Positions 39,562 through 48,629 of a stretch of 64,000 nucleotides of DNA are shown one piece after another (within the stretch, counting starts at the first letter, position 1; every line of letters begins with the position of its first letter). The DNA comes from Spirilliplanes yamanashiensis (GTDB lineage: Bacteria > Actinomycetota > Actinomycetes > Mycobacteriales > Micromonosporaceae): positions 124,001-188,000 of the forward strand of contig NZ_BOOY01000036.1 of NCBI RefSeq assembly GCF_016863475.1, written 5' to 3'. The notes under the pieces are model-generated. The model worked only from the letters and a program-made list of their open reading frames with translations. It was not told the DNA's origin and did no database searches. A program made the position numbers and the translations under genes.

Positions 39562-40376
39562 GGGTCACGTCGCTGCACACGTACCCGGTCAAGGGGTGCC
39601 ACCGGCTCGACCACGACGAGGCGCGGGTCGAGCCGTGGGGGCTAGCCGGCGACCGGCGCTGGATGGTCGTCGACGCCGACGGCGTCGGCATGACCCAGCG
39701 CCGCGACCCGCGGCTCGTCACCCTGCGGCCCGCACCGGCGCCGGACGGCGGCCTGACCCTGCGCGCCGCCGGCCTGCCCGACCTGCCCGTCGCCCCGCCG
39801 CACGACGGCGACAAGACGCAGGTCCGCGTCTTCAGCGGCAAGCCGCTCGTGCCCGCGCGGCTCGCCCCCGCCGAGGCGCACGCCTGGTTCGGCGCCCTCC
39901 TCGACGCCCCCGTGCGGCTGGCCTGGCTCGCCGACCCCGCCACCGCCCGCCCCGTCAACCCCGACTTCGGCTCCGACGACGACCGGGTCAGCTTCGCCGA
40001 CGGCTACCCGATCCTCGTCACCACCATGGCTTCGCTCGACGCCGTCAACGGCTGGCTCGTCGAGGGCGGCGACGAGCCCGTCCCCATGAACCGGTTCCGC
40101 CCCAACATCGTCGTCTCCGGCGCCACCCCCTGGGCCGAGGACGACTGGCTCGGCGGCCGGCTGCGCGTCGGCGACGTCACCCTGCGCGTCGCCAAACCCT
40201 GCGACCGCTGCCTGGTCACCACCACCGACCAGGAGACCGGCGAACGCGGCCGGCAGCCGTTGCACGTGCTCGGGAAGTACCGCAAGTCCCCGATGGGCTT
40301 GCTGTTCGGCGTCAACGTCATCCCCGACGGCCCCGGCATCATCCACGTGGGTGACCCCGTCTTAAGCGTCCCTTAG
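39558..40376 (+). CDS. MOSC-domain protein, YcbX-like
   Basis: A 272-residue protein. The MOSC N-terminal beta-barrel domain (SLHTYPVKGCHRLDHDEARV, LAGDRRWMVVDADG) precedes a MOSC domain containing NRFRPNIVVSGATPWAEDDW and the conserved cysteine motif RVAKPCDRCLVTT. YcbX-type proteins use a molybdenum cofactor and cysteine ligand to reduce N-hydroxylated compounds with electrons from a partner protein. A fused ferredoxin domain is absent here. GTG 39558 overlaps the upstream stop, implying coupled expression with the methyltransferase. Confidence 0.9.
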   Translation: MRVTSLHTYPVKGCHRLDHDEARVEPWGLAGDRRWMVVDADGVGMTQRRDPRLVTLRPAPAPDGGLTLRAAGLPDLPVAPPHDGDKTQVRVFSGKPLVPARLAPAEAHAWFGALLDAPVRLAWLADPATARPVNPDFGSDDDRVSFADGYPILVTTMASLDAVNGWLVEGGDEPVPMNRFRPNIVVSGATPWAEDDWLGGRLRVGDVTLRVAKPCDRCLVTTTDQETGERGRQPLHVLGKYRKSPMGLLFGVNVIPDGPGIIHVGDPVLSVP

Positions 40377-40419
40377 CGGAATTGCCGCCGGCGGCACGGG
40401 CACGGAAGGATTCCGCCGC

Positions 40420-41337
40420 GTGACCGCCCTCCCCAAGCGCTGGCTCGCCGCCGGCGGCATCGCCGTCCTCGCCGGCATCGTCGGCATCGCCCTGCTCCTG
40501 CAGACCGGCGCCGAACCCGCCTGCGCCGCCCCGCCCACCGGCGGCGGCGTCCACAAGGGCAAGGCCACCTTCTACGACATGGGCGGCGGCACCGGCAACT
40601 GCTCGTTCCCGTCCGTGCCCGCCAACGACCTGTTCGTCGCCCTCGGCGCCGACCAGTACGGCAACGCCGCCGCCTGCGGCAGCTACCTCGACGTCACCGG
40701 CCCCAAGGGCAAGGTCCGCGTCAAGGTCGTCGACAGCTGCCCGCCGTGCACGCCCGGCCACATCGACCTGAGCCGCACCGCCTTCGGCAAGATCGCCGAC
40801 CACGTCACCGGCATCATCCCCGTCACGTACAGGGCCGTCGTCAACCCGCCCGTCCCCGGCCCGCTCAGCATCCGCTTCGAGGGCGGCTCGACGCGCTACT
40901 GGATGGCGTTCAACGTCGACAACCACGGCAACCCGCTGCGCACCGTCGCCGTCCGCACCGGCGGCAGCGGCACCTGGGTCACCGCCGCCCGCCAGAAGCA
41001 CAACGTGTGGGTCGTCGACGGCGGCGCCGGCTCCGGCCCGTTCCAGGTGCGCATGACCGACGTGTACGGCCGCAAGGCCACCGCCACCGGCGTCCGCCTC
41101 GCCCCCGACACCACCCAGAGGCTCTCCGCCCGCTTCGGCGGCGCCGCGGCCGGCCCGGTCGCCGCCGCGCCCTCGTCGGCGGCGGCGTCGGCGCGCGCCA
41201 CCGCGAAGCCGTCGCCGTCGGTGTCCGCCTCCACGGCGGCGCTCATCACGCCGCCCGTCGAGTCGGCCACCGTGGCGTCGTCGTCCGCCCCGGCCCCCGC
41301 GCCGCTCACCCTCGCCGGCGACGTCTCACGCTGCTAG
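40420..41337 (+). CDS. Secreted expansin-like protein
   Basis: A 305-residue exported protein: a hydrophobic signal segment (LAAGGIAVLAGIVGIALLL) followed by a double-psi beta-barrel expansin domain (about 45-130) with GKATFYDMGGGTGNCSF, VVDSCPPCTPGHIDLSRTAF (the conserved Asp of the polysaccharide-binding site) and disulfide-forming cysteines. A second, cellulose-binding-like beta domain runs from about 135 to 225 (IRFEGGSTRYWMAFNVDNHGN). The last 75 residues are a Pro/Ser/Ala tail ending in Cys. Bacterial expansins loosen cellulose-containing walls without hydrolysis. AAGGA precedes GTG 40420. Confidence 0.87.
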   Translation: MTALPKRWLAAGGIAVLAGIVGIALLLQTGAEPACAAPPTGGGVHKGKATFYDMGGGTGNCSFPSVPANDLFVALGADQYGNAAACGSYLDVTGPKGKVRVKVVDSCPPCTPGHIDLSRTAFGKIADHVTGIIPVTYRAVVNPPVPGPLSIRFEGGSTRYWMAFNVDNHGNPLRTVAVRTGGSGTWVTAARQKHNVWVVDGGAGSGPFQVRMTDVYGRKATATGVRLAPDTTQRLSARFGGAAAGPVAAAPSSAAASARATAKPSPSVSASTAALITPPVESATVASSSAPAPAPLTLAGDVSRC

Positions 41338-41844
41338 CGGCAGCCACATCATGATCTCGTCGCGGTCGTCGCCCGGGGCCACCCGCAGCGCCCCGGGCAG
41401 CCGCCCGACCTCCTTGTAGCCCAGCCCCGCGTAGAACCGGTCGATCCCGGTGCCACCCCGCACCGTCACGTGCAGCCCGGCCCAGCCCTCCGCCCGCGCC
41501 ACCCGCTCGGCGTGCAGCATCAGCCCCCGCCCGAGCCGCCGCCCCTGCGCCGCCGGATCCACCATGACCCGCTTCACGGTGCGCCAGTGCGTCTTCAGCG
41601 CGTGATGATTGTCGGCGAGGAACAGCAGCGCCACGAGCCGCCCGCCCTCGTCGAACCCGGCCAGCAACCGGTCCGTCCCCGCCGCCACCGACGCGAGGAT
41701 CTCCTCCGCCGTGCCGCGCACGTCGCCGGCGGTCACGGGCGGCACGAACCCGACGGCCCCGCCCGCGTTGACCACCCGCACCCACAGATCGAGCACGTCG
41801 GCCCGCAGCTCGGCGGTCAGCGGGGGATCGAGCACGTAGTCCAT
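41326..41844 (-). CDS. GNAT N-acetyltransferase
   Basis: A 172-residue acetyltransferase. The acetyl-CoA site is VDPAAQGRRLGRGLMLHAERVA (Q/RxxGxG/A pattern: QGRRLG); strands LVALLFLADN and LHVTVRGGTG frame it, and FYAGLGYKEVGRLPG is the usual C-terminal motif B. The substrate is unknown. Its stop lies within the last codons of the convergent expansin gene (12-base overlap). Confidence 0.87.
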   Translation of the reverse strand: MDYVLDPPLTAELRADVLDLWVRVVNAGGAVGFVPPVTAGDVRGTAEEILASVAAGTDRLLAGFDEGGRLVALLFLADNHHALKTHWRTVKRVMVDPAAQGRRLGRGLMLHAERVARAEGWAGLHVTVRGGTGIDRFYAGLGYKEVGRLPGALRVAPGDDRDEIMMWLPLAA

Positions 41845-41901
41845 CCGGCCATCCTGCCGCCGGACCCCCGCCCGAAGCAGCGACGACCGTCACGGTGTGG
41901 C

Positions 41902-41988
41902 TGGTGCGGAAGAGGGGACTCGAACCCCTACGCCCTCTCGGGCACTGGGACCTAAACCCAGCGCGGCTGCCAATTACGCCACTTCCGC
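41902..41988 (-). tRNA. tRNA-Leu (anticodon TAG)
   Basis: On the minus strand, acceptor GCGGAAG pairs with CTTCCGC, followed by discriminator A and an encoded CCA (41904-41902). The anticodon stem-loop is CTGGG-TTTAGGT-CCCAG, giving TAG. A long variable arm (TGCCCGAGAGGGC) identifies a class II leucine tRNA. The T arm GGGG-TTCGAGT-CCCC is intact. Confidence 0.96.
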
Positions 41989-42242
41989 CTGATCTGTCCG
42001 AATCGCCGCGCGGGGTGCGGCGGCCTCGGCCGCGGCCCGGCGGGCGGCTCTCGTGCCGAGGCCCGCCGCGCTCAGGATGCCCGACACTGTACCGTGCGCG
42101 GCCCGCCCGGCTCCCGCGTCGCGGCCCATCGCGACCCCGGCGCCGCCCACCACCTCGGCCCGGCGGCGAACCCGTGGACCTGGCGCGGCCCGGCAGCCGG
42201 CCGAGGGGCGGCGCCCGGCGATGTGACCGTCCTGCATGGAGC

Positions 42243-43868
42243 TCAGTAGCGGAACATCGCCAGGTTGTCGCGCAGGGCCTGGGCGACCCGGGTCAGCTCG
42301 TCCGCCGCCGCGGCCGTGTCGCCCGCGGCGGCCGTCGTGTCGTCGGCGGCCTCGGCGACGCCTGCCACGTTGGCGGCGATGCCCGAGGTGCTGACGGCGA
42401 CGGAGGAGACGGTGCGGCCCATCTCGTTGGTGGTGGCGGTCTGCTCCTCGACGGCGGCGGCGATGGCGGACTGGGTGGCATTGATCTGGTCGATCACGGT
42501 GCCGATGCCGTCGATGGCGGCGACGGCGGCGGCGGAGTCGGTCTGGATGGCGGCGACGCGGGCGCTGATGTCCTCGGTGGCGCGGGCCGTCTCCTGGGCG
42601 AGTTCCTTGACCTCGCCGGCGACCACGGCGAAGCCGCGGCCGGCGTCGCCGGCGCGGGCGGCCTCGATGGTGGCGTTGAGGGCGAGCAGGTTGGTCTGTT
42701 CCGCGATCGACGTGATGATCTTGACGACGGAGACGATCTCGGCGGACGACTCGTCGAGCTTGCGGAGGATGTCGGCGGCCTCGCCGGAGATGGTGACGGC
42801 CCGGCCGGCGACGCCGGCGGCGTCGGTGGCGCTGCGGGCGATCTCGGCGATGGAGCTGCCGATCTCCTCGGCGCCCGCCGAGACGGTGGTGATGTCGCGG
42901 CTGATCTCGGCGGAGGCGGCGGCGACGGCGCGGGCCTGGTCGGCGGAGCGGGCGGCGGAGCCCTCCATGCGGCCCGCGACCTGGGTGAGCTGGGTCGACG
43001 AGTCGCCCAGGGTGTCGACGTTGGTGCCGACGCCGCGCAGCGCGGCCGTGAGGCGGTCCAGGGCGGTGTTGAGGGCCTGCGACATGCGGCCGACCTCGTC
43101 GCGGCCGCCGACGGCGAGGCGCTGGTCGAGCCGGCCCTCGGCGAGGCCTTCCAGCACGGTGACGGTCTGGCCGAGCGGGCGGGCGATGGCGCGGCCGACG
43201 AGCAGCACCAGGGCGACGGAGACGAGCACGGCGCCGGCGATGAGCGCGATGATGATGGCCTGGGCGCGGCCGGCGGCGTCGCGGGCCTCGGCCATGGCGG
43301 CGCGGGCGACGTCGTCCTCGATCTTGCTGAGGTTGGCCAGCGAGGTGGTCATCCGGGCGGACAGCGGGTCGATCGTGCCGGCCTGGGCGCGCAGGTAGAC
43401 GGCGACGTCGTTGGTCTCGCCGGCGGCGACGAGGCGCTCGTCGCGCACGTAGCGGTACTGGCGCAGGGTGGACGCGAAGGCGTCCCGGTCGGCCTCGCGG
43501 CCGGTCATGTCGGTGGCGGTGTAGTCGGCCCAGCGGGCGTCGAGGTGGGCGTCGATCGCGGCGATCTGGCGGCGCACGTCGGCGACGGTCTCGCCCTCGT
43601 TGCGCAGGATCAGCTTCGCGGCCAGCGCGCGGGCCTCCTGCAGGTCGCCGCGGACCTCGCCGAGCCAGCCGATGGCCTGGGTGCTGTCGGCGTACATGGT
43701 CTCGAGGCGGTCGCGGGCGGCGTTGAGCTGCACGAGCCCGGTCACGCCGACGCCGACGAGCAGCAGGCACACGATGCCGAAGCTGACCACGAGCTTCTGC
43801 GCGACCCGCAGGTGCCGGAAGGCGGCTACGGGGTTCAGCGCGCGGCGCTGCCGGGCGGGTGTCGGCAT
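42243..43868 (-). CDS. Methyl-accepting chemotaxis protein
   Basis: A 541-residue transmembrane receptor. TM1 is [20 protein letters not shown] and TM2 is [20 protein letters not shown]. The periplasmic part is a four-helix bundle of the 4HB_MCP type. HAMP follows TM2, then the MCP signalling domain with hairpin tip [20 protein letters not shown] and [23 protein letters not shown] 43868 follows GGAGAG; GTG 43898 would add ten residues. It signals to CheA/CheW, not encoded nearby. The ligand is unknown, and some actinobacterial MCPs act outside classical chemotaxis. Confidence 0.92.
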   Translation of the reverse strand: MPTPARQRRALNPVAAFRHLRVAQKLVVSFGIVCLLLVGVGVTGLVQLNAARDRLETMYADSTQAIGWLGEVRGDLQEARALAAKLILRNEGETVADVRRQIAAIDAHLDARWADYTATDMTGREADRDAFASTLRQYRYVRDERLVAAGETNDVAVYLRAQAGTIDPLSARMTTSLANLSKIEDDVARAAMAEARDAAGRAQAIIIALIAGAVLVSVALVLLVGRAIARPLGQTVTVLEGLAEGRLDQRLAVGGRDEVGRMSQALNTALDRLTAALRGVGTNVDTLGDSSTQLTQVAGRMEGSAARSADQARAVAAASAEISRDITTVSAGAEEIGSSIAEIARSATDAAGVAGRAVTISGEAADILRKLDESSAEIVSVVKIITSIAEQTNLLALNATIEAARAGDAGRGFAVVAGEVKELAQETARATEDISARVAAIQTDSAAAVAAIDGIGTVIDQINATQSAIAAAVEEQTATTNEMGRTVSSVAVSTSGIAANVAGVAEAADDTTAAAGDTAAAADELTRVAQALRDNLAMFRY

Positions 43869-43928
43869 CGGGCTCTCCGGTGACGGCGGGGCGGACACCC
43901 GCCTGTTCGGCAGCGCGGCGGCGGATCT

Positions 43929-44399
43929 TCAGTTTTCGAGGCCGAGGTCCTTGCGCAGCTTGGCGACGTGCCCGGTGGCCTTGACGTTGTAGAAGGCGTG
44001 CTCGACGGCGCCGTCGGGGTCGATGACGAAGGTCGACCGGATGACGCCGGTGACGGTCTTGCCGTACATCTGCTTCTCGCCGTAGGCGCCGTACGCGGTC
44101 AGCACGGCCCGGTCGGCGTCGCTGACCAGCGGGAATGTGATGGCGTCGTGCTCGCGGAACTTCGCGAGCTTGGCGGGGGCGTCGGGGGAGATGCCGACGA
44201 CCTCGTACCCGGCGGCCTGCAGCGAGGCGAGGGAGTCGCGGAAGTCGCAGGCCTGCTTGGTGCAGCCGGGCGTCATGGCGGCGGGGTAGGCGTAGAGGAT
44301 GACCCGCCGGCCGCGCAGGTCCTTCAGCGACAGGCTGTCGCCGGTGTCGGTGGGGAGGGTGAAGTCGGGCGCCGGGTCCCCGGCGGTGAGACGCGTCAT
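43929..44399 (-). CDS. bcp: Thioredoxin-dependent peroxiredoxin Bcp/PrxQ
   Basis: A 156-residue AhpC/TSA-fold peroxidase of the PrxQ group. The catalytic motif PGCTKQACDFRD contains the peroxidatic Cys and, five residues on, the resolving Cys. Preceding DFTLPTDTGDSLSLKDL and the later VISPDAPAKLAKF-like strand (GISPDAPAKLAKFRE) fit the family. It reduces hydroperoxides using thioredoxin. ATG 44399 has no Shine-Dalgarno sequence; a TAGTCT hexamer lies eight bases upstream inside a palindrome. Confidence 0.93.
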   Translation of the reverse strand: MTRLTAGDPAPDFTLPTDTGDSLSLKDLRGRRVILYAYPAAMTPGCTKQACDFRDSLASLQAAGYEVVGISPDAPAKLAKFREHDAITFPLVSDADRAVLTAYGAYGEKQMYGKTVTGVIRSTFVIDPDGAVEHAFYNVKATGHVAKLRKDLGLEN

Positions 44400-44416
44400 G
44401 ACTAGTGAGACTAGTC
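44400..44416. promoter_or_regulatory. Palindrome over bcp promoter
   Basis: GACTAGT-GAG-ACTAGTC, perfect 7-bp arms with a 3-base centre, directly abutting the bcp ATG. On the minus strand it contains TAGTCT, a likely -10 box. A protein bound here would block bcp transcription. The regulator is unknown. Confidence 0.5.
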
Positions 44417-44426
44417 CGCCCCACTG

Positions 44427-44455
44427 TTGCAAGGGATTCGCAACAACCATAGGCT
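44427..44455 (+). promoter_or_regulatory. Nur-like box overlapping nik/cbi promoter
   Basis: TTGCAA-GGGAT-TCGCAA (44427-44443) matches the TTGCAA-N5-TTGCAA box of the nickel-responsive Fur-family repressor Nur of Streptomyces, one base off. The left half-site also serves as a -35 box (TTGCAA), and 17 bases later comes TAGGCT (44450-44455) as the -10. The transcript would start near 44462, leaving about 40 bases of leader before ATG 44503, too short for a cobalamin riboswitch. A Nur gene is not in this window. Confidence 0.55.
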
Positions 44456-44502
44456 CGCGGTGTCGGTGACCGCCCTCGTCGCCGGCTGGGGGAGGCACCG
44501 GC

Positions 44503-45204
44503 ATGGAGCAGCTCGCGCTGCACATCAGCAACGGCGTGCTCGGCGGTCCCGTGGCCGCCGCGACCGCCGTCGTGGCCGCCGTCGGGCTGACGCTCTGCGT
44601 CCAGCGCGGCCGCCGCGACCTCGACGACCGGCTGGCCCCCATGGCCGGGCTGGTCGCCGCGTTCATCTTCGCCGTCCAGATGCTCAACTTCCCGGTCCTG
44701 CCGGGCGTCAGCGGCCACCTGCTCGGCGGCACCCTCGCCGCCCTGCTCGTCGGGCCGTGGGTCGGCGCGCTGTGCGTGTCGATCGTGCTGGTCGTGCAGG
44801 CCCTGATGTTCGCCGACGGGGGCGTCACCGCCCTCGGCGCCAACATCACCAACATGGCGCTGCTCAACACCGCCGTGGCGTACCTGCTGATCGTGGTCCT
44901 GCTGCGGGTGCTGCCGCGCACCCCCGCCGGGCTGGCCGCGACCGCGGTCGTCGCCGGCGTCGTCGCGGTGGTCGCGGCCGCGCTGGGCTTCGTCCTGCAG
45001 TACGCGCTGGGCGGCGCCACCGAACTCACCGCCGGCGGCCTCGGCTCCATCGCCGCCGTGATGACCGGCACCCACGCGCTCATCGGCATCGGCGAGGGCG
45101 TCATCACCGCCGTCACGGTCGTGACCGTCGCCAAGACCCGCCCCGACCTCGTGTACGCCCTGCGCGGCCTGCGCAAGCCCGACCTGGTGGAGAGTGCCGC
45201 GTGA
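44503..45204 (+). CDS. ECF nickel/cobalt transporter substrate subunit NikM/CbiM
   Basis: A 233-residue membrane protein with about seven hydrophobic segments. Metal-site features are LHISNGVLGGP near the N-terminus and NFPVLPGVSGHLLGG, whose His corresponds to the second metal ligand. Family members normally begin Met-His-Ile and use the amino terminus and His2 as ligands. Here the His is residue 7 if ATG 44503 is used, whereas CTG 44518 would give the canonical start. GGGGGAGG precedes ATG 44503. It heads the M-N-Q-O operon. Confidence 0.9.
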   Translation: MEQLALHISNGVLGGPVAAATAVVAAVGLTLCVQRGRRDLDDRLAPMAGLVAAFIFAVQMLNFPVLPGVSGHLLGGTLAALLVGPWVGALCVSIVLVVQALMFADGGVTALGANITNMALLNTAVAYLLIVVLLRVLPRTPAGLAATAVVAGVVAVVAAALGFVLQYALGGATELTAGGLGSIAAVMTGTHALIGIGEGVITAVTVVTVAKTRPDLVYALRGLRKPDLVESAA

Positions 45205-45542
45205 GGAGGACGACCGGTTTCGTCATCGCCGGGCTGGTCGTGGCGCTGCTGCTCGCCGGCGTGGTGAGCAGCTTCGCCTCCGGCGCGCCCGACGGCCTCG
45301 ACTCGGCGTCCACCCGCGGCTGCACCGTCGACGCCGCCGGCGAGATCACCGGCGGCACCTGCATGGCGCAGGGCGCGAAGGAGCACGAGGTCGGCGGCCC
45401 GTTCGCCGACTACACGTTCACCGGCGCCGGCGGTGACTTCGCCGCCACCGCCGTGTCCGGCGTCGTGGGCGTGCTCGTCACGTTCGCCCTCGCGGGCGGG
45501 CTGTTCTGGGCCACCCGGCGCCGCCGCGCCCCGGCGCAGTAG
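45201..45542 (+). CDS. PDGLE-domain transporter subunit (NikN/CbiN-like)
   Basis: A 113-residue protein with two membrane segments (FVIAGLVVALLLAGVVSSFAS and GVVGVLVTFALAGGLFWAT) separated by an extracytoplasmic loop. The SGAPDGLDSAS stretch is the PDGLE signature of the small subunit that assists metal loading by NikM/CbiM. Two cysteines in the loop could form a disulfide. GTG 45201 overlaps the preceding stop, and its own stop abuts the next GTG. Confidence 0.9.
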   Translation: MRRTTGFVIAGLVVALLLAGVVSSFASGAPDGLDSASTRGCTVDAAGEITGGTCMAQGAKEHEVGGPFADYTFTGAGGDFAATAVSGVVGVLVTFALAGGLFWATRRRRAPAQ

Positions 45543-46307
45543 GTGGGCGCCGGGCACCACGTGCTGCACCTGGACGCCGACAGCCCCGTGCACCGGCTGG
45601 CGCCCGAGGTGAAGGTCGCCGCCACGGTGCTGTTCACGGTGGCCGTCGTGGCGACCCCCCGGCACGTGCTGTGGGCGTTCGGGCTGTACGCGCTGCTGCT
45701 GGTCGTCCCGGCCGTGGCGGCCCGGGTGCCGGCCGGCTGGCTGGGCCGCCGGGTGTGGATCGAGGCGCCGTTCGTGCTGCTGGCGTTCGCGCTGCCGTTC
45801 GCGGGCACCGGCGAGCGCGTCGACTGGCTCGGCCTGAGCCTGTCCGTCGACGGGCTGTACGGGGCGTTCAACGTGCTCGCCAAGGGCACCCTCGGCGTCG
45901 TCGCGTCCCTGCTGCTGGCCGCCACCACCACCCCGCGCGACCTCATCGTCGGCCTCGACCGGCTGCGCTGCCCGCAGGTCTTCACCACGATCGCCACGTT
46001 CATGCTGCGCTACCTGGACGTGCTCGTCGGCGAGGCCCGCCGGATGCGCGTGGCCCGGCTGTCGCGCGGCGACGACCCGCGCTTCCTGTGGCAGCTGCGC
46101 GGCTTCGCCGCCGGCATCGGCGCGCTGTTCCTGCGCGCGTACGAGCGCGGCGAGCGGGTGTACCTGGCGATGGTGTCGCGCGGCTACGACGGCCGGATGC
46201 CCGACGGCTGGCACGGCCCGCGCGCCGGCGTCCGGCAGTGGGCCGCGGCGGCGCTCGTCCCGCTGCCGGCCGTGGGGATCGCGGTCGCCGCCGCGGTCCT
46301 GGGATGA
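45543..46307 (+). CDS. ECF transporter transmembrane subunit CbiQ/NikQ
   Basis: A 254-residue EcfT-type permease with about five or six membrane helices (ATVLFTVAVVATPRHVLWAF, APFVLLAFALPFAG and others). The two Arg-containing coupling motifs are present: VARLSRGDD and AMVSRGYDG, which contact the ATPase. It starts at GTG immediately after the PDGLE stop codon. This architecture confirms a complete energy-coupling-factor importer. Confidence 0.92.
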   Translation: MGAGHHVLHLDADSPVHRLAPEVKVAATVLFTVAVVATPRHVLWAFGLYALLLVVPAVAARVPAGWLGRRVWIEAPFVLLAFALPFAGTGERVDWLGLSLSVDGLYGAFNVLAKGTLGVVASLLLAATTTPRDLIVGLDRLRCPQVFTTIATFMLRYLDVLVGEARRMRVARLSRGDDPRFLWQLRGFAAGIGALFLRAYERGERVYLAMVSRGYDGRMPDGWHGPRAGVRQWAAAALVPLPAVGIAVAAAVLG

Positions 46308-46314
46308 TCGGGGA

Positions 46315-47085
<771 letters not shown>

Positions 47086-47164
47086 CGCCGCCGCTGACGC
47101 CGCCGCCGGGGACTCCGGGCGATTTCGCCTTGCGGGCGCGGCCCGTCGCCGCAAGGATCCCCCC

Positions 47165-47647
47165 ATGCCCGCTCAGGACGTGACGATCCGCCCGTACGAC
47201 GCCGGCGACTGGGACGCGATCGCGCGCATCCACGACGCCGCCCGCCTCGACGAGCTGCGCGGCTCCGCGGCCGGCGTGGAGGCGTTCCTCACGCTCGCGC
47301 AGACGGCCGAGGGGGAGGGGCTGTTCGACGGCCCGCTGTGGGTGGCCGAGGCCGGCGGGGAGGTGGCCGGGTTCGTCGGGCTGGAGGACGACGAGGTCAC
47401 CTGGCTGTACGTCGACCCGGGGCGCTACCGGCAGGGGATCGGCCGGGCGCTGCTGCGGCACGCGCTGACCGTCACCGGGCCCACGACCGAGGTCTGCGTG
47501 CTCGACGGCAACGCGGCGGCGCTGGCGCTCTACCTGGCCGAGGGCTTCGAGATCACCGAGACGCGCACCGGCCGGCTGGTCGGCAACGAGCGGTTCACCG
47601 TCACCGGCCACATCATGCACCGCCGGGTGGCGGCGCCGACCGGCTGA
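47165..47647 (+). CDS. GNAT N-acetyltransferase
   Basis: A 160-residue acetyltransferase. Strand 4 and the CoA loop are VTWLYVDPGRYRQGIGRALLRHAL (RxGIG core), preceded by LWVAEAGGEVAGFVGL and followed by LDGNAAALALYLAEGFEITE. Substrate unknown. AAGGAT six bases before ATG 47165 may be a leaderless -10. A 7-bp inverted repeat (CTTGCGG 47129-47135, CCGCAAG 47149-47155) lies just upstream. Its 3' end overlaps the convergent membrane-protein gene by 35 bases. Confidence 0.88.
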   Translation: MPAQDVTIRPYDAGDWDAIARIHDAARLDELRGSAAGVEAFLTLAQTAEGEGLFDGPLWVAEAGGEVAGFVGLEDDEVTWLYVDPGRYRQGIGRALLRHALTVTGPTTEVCVLDGNAAALALYLAEGFEITETRTGRLVGNERFTVTGHIMHRRVAAPTG

Positions 47648-48629
47648 GCGGGCCGGGCGCGGCCGGGGCGCGCAGGCGCAGCACAGCCGCGACGGTCACG
47701 CCCGCCCCCGCCCCCGCCGCCAGCGCCACGGCCGCCCGCCACAGCCCCGCCGGCCCGGCCGCGGGCAGCACCGACGCCCCGGACACCCCGGCGTTGGTGA
47801 GGCCGCCGAACAGGGCCAGGGCGGCGCCGGTGAGGGCGAGGACGAGGTCGTTGACCCGGCGGCGCAGCAGCAGGGCCGCGCCCGCGACCGTGGCGGACAC
47901 GCCGCTCAGCGCGGGCCACAGCGCCGCGCCCAGCAGGCCGAGCAGCACCTCGCCCACGCCGCGGGCCCCGGCATCGATGGTGGTCGCGGCGGCGTACCCC
48001 ACCGTGGCGGGACCGGCGACGAGCAGGACCGGCGCGATCAGCGCGGCGCGGCGGCGGCCGGCCAGGTGGGCGCCGGCCGCGACGGCGGCGGCGAGCAGCA
48101 GCACGCCGGCCCACCAGCCGCCGGGCTGCGGCGGCGGCCGCCAGTCGAGCGTGCCGGTGAGCGGGTGGGTGGTGGCGCCGACGCGCAGCGGCACCGTCCA
48201 GTCGCGCAGGCGGTGCTGCCGGGTGGGGTCGGCGGCGGCCTGGGCGGGGGTGCCCTCGGCGTTCCACTGGGTGCGTTCGTCGTGCCAGCGGGCGACCGGC
48301 TCGGTGGAGGTGCGCCGCCAGTCCGGCGGCAGGGCGGGGGAGTCCGGCGAGTGGGTGTTGCGGTAGACCCCGTCGGGGCGGACCTCCAGCCAGGGCTCGC
48401 CCGCGTAGCCGAGGATCTCGACGGGGCGGCTGCCGCGGTTGGTGAGCTCCAGCTCCGTGCCGGCTCTGATCACCCGGACGGTCACGGGCAGGTCCGCCGG
48501 GACCGCGCCGACCGTGACGCGGTAGTCGGTGGCGCCCGGGTCGTCGCCGCCGTGGGCGGCGGCCGGCGCGCCGGCGGCGACGGCGAGCAGGACGCCGGCC
48601 GCCGCCGCGAGCGCGTACCGGTGCGTCAC
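47613..48629 (-). CDS. Exported membrane protein of copper/thiol cluster
   Basis: A 338-residue protein not assigned to a named family. A signal peptide (YALAAAAGVLLAVAAGAPAAA) precedes a mature end beginning AHGGDDPG. An extracytoplasmic beta-rich region of about 130 residues follows (VTVRVIRAGTELELTNRGS, PVEILGYAGEPWLEV). Five or six membrane helices end the protein. GTG 48629 overlaps the stop of the thioredoxin-fold gene. The exposed His near the mature N-terminus and the neighbours suggest copper or envelope-redox work, by inference only. Confidence 0.75.
   Translation of the reverse strand: MTHRYALAAAAGVLLAVAAGAPAAAHGGDDPGATDYRVTVGAVPADLPVTVRVIRAGTELELTNRGSRPVEILGYAGEPWLEVRPDGVYRNTHSPDSPALPPDWRRTSTEPVARWHDERTQWNAEGTPAQAAADPTRQHRLRDWTVPLRVGATTHPLTGTLDWRPPPQPGGWWAGVLLLAAAVAAGAHLAGRRRAALIAPVLLVAGPATVGYAAATTIDAGARGVGEVLLGLLGAALWPALSGVSATVAGAALLLRRRVNDLVLALTGAALALFGGLTNAGVSGASVLPAAGPAGLWRAAVALAAGAGAGVTVAAVLRLRAPAAPGPLSRSAPPPGGA

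Noticed and set aside
41989-42242. Hidden gene in the 250 bases before the chemoreceptor end
   Set aside because: Frames here are continuations of shadows; only a weak TACAGT hexamer (minus strand, near 42090) that might serve tRNA-Leu was seen, too distant to call.
41895-43883. Gly/Asp/Val-rich plus-strand frame over tRNA-Leu and the chemoreceptor
   Set aside because: It is the exact antisense of the MCP coding region and runs through a tRNA.
44456-44502. Cobalamin riboswitch before the metal transporter
   Set aside because: Only about 40 bases lie between the predicted start of transcription and ATG 44503, far too short, and no B12-box sequence is seen.
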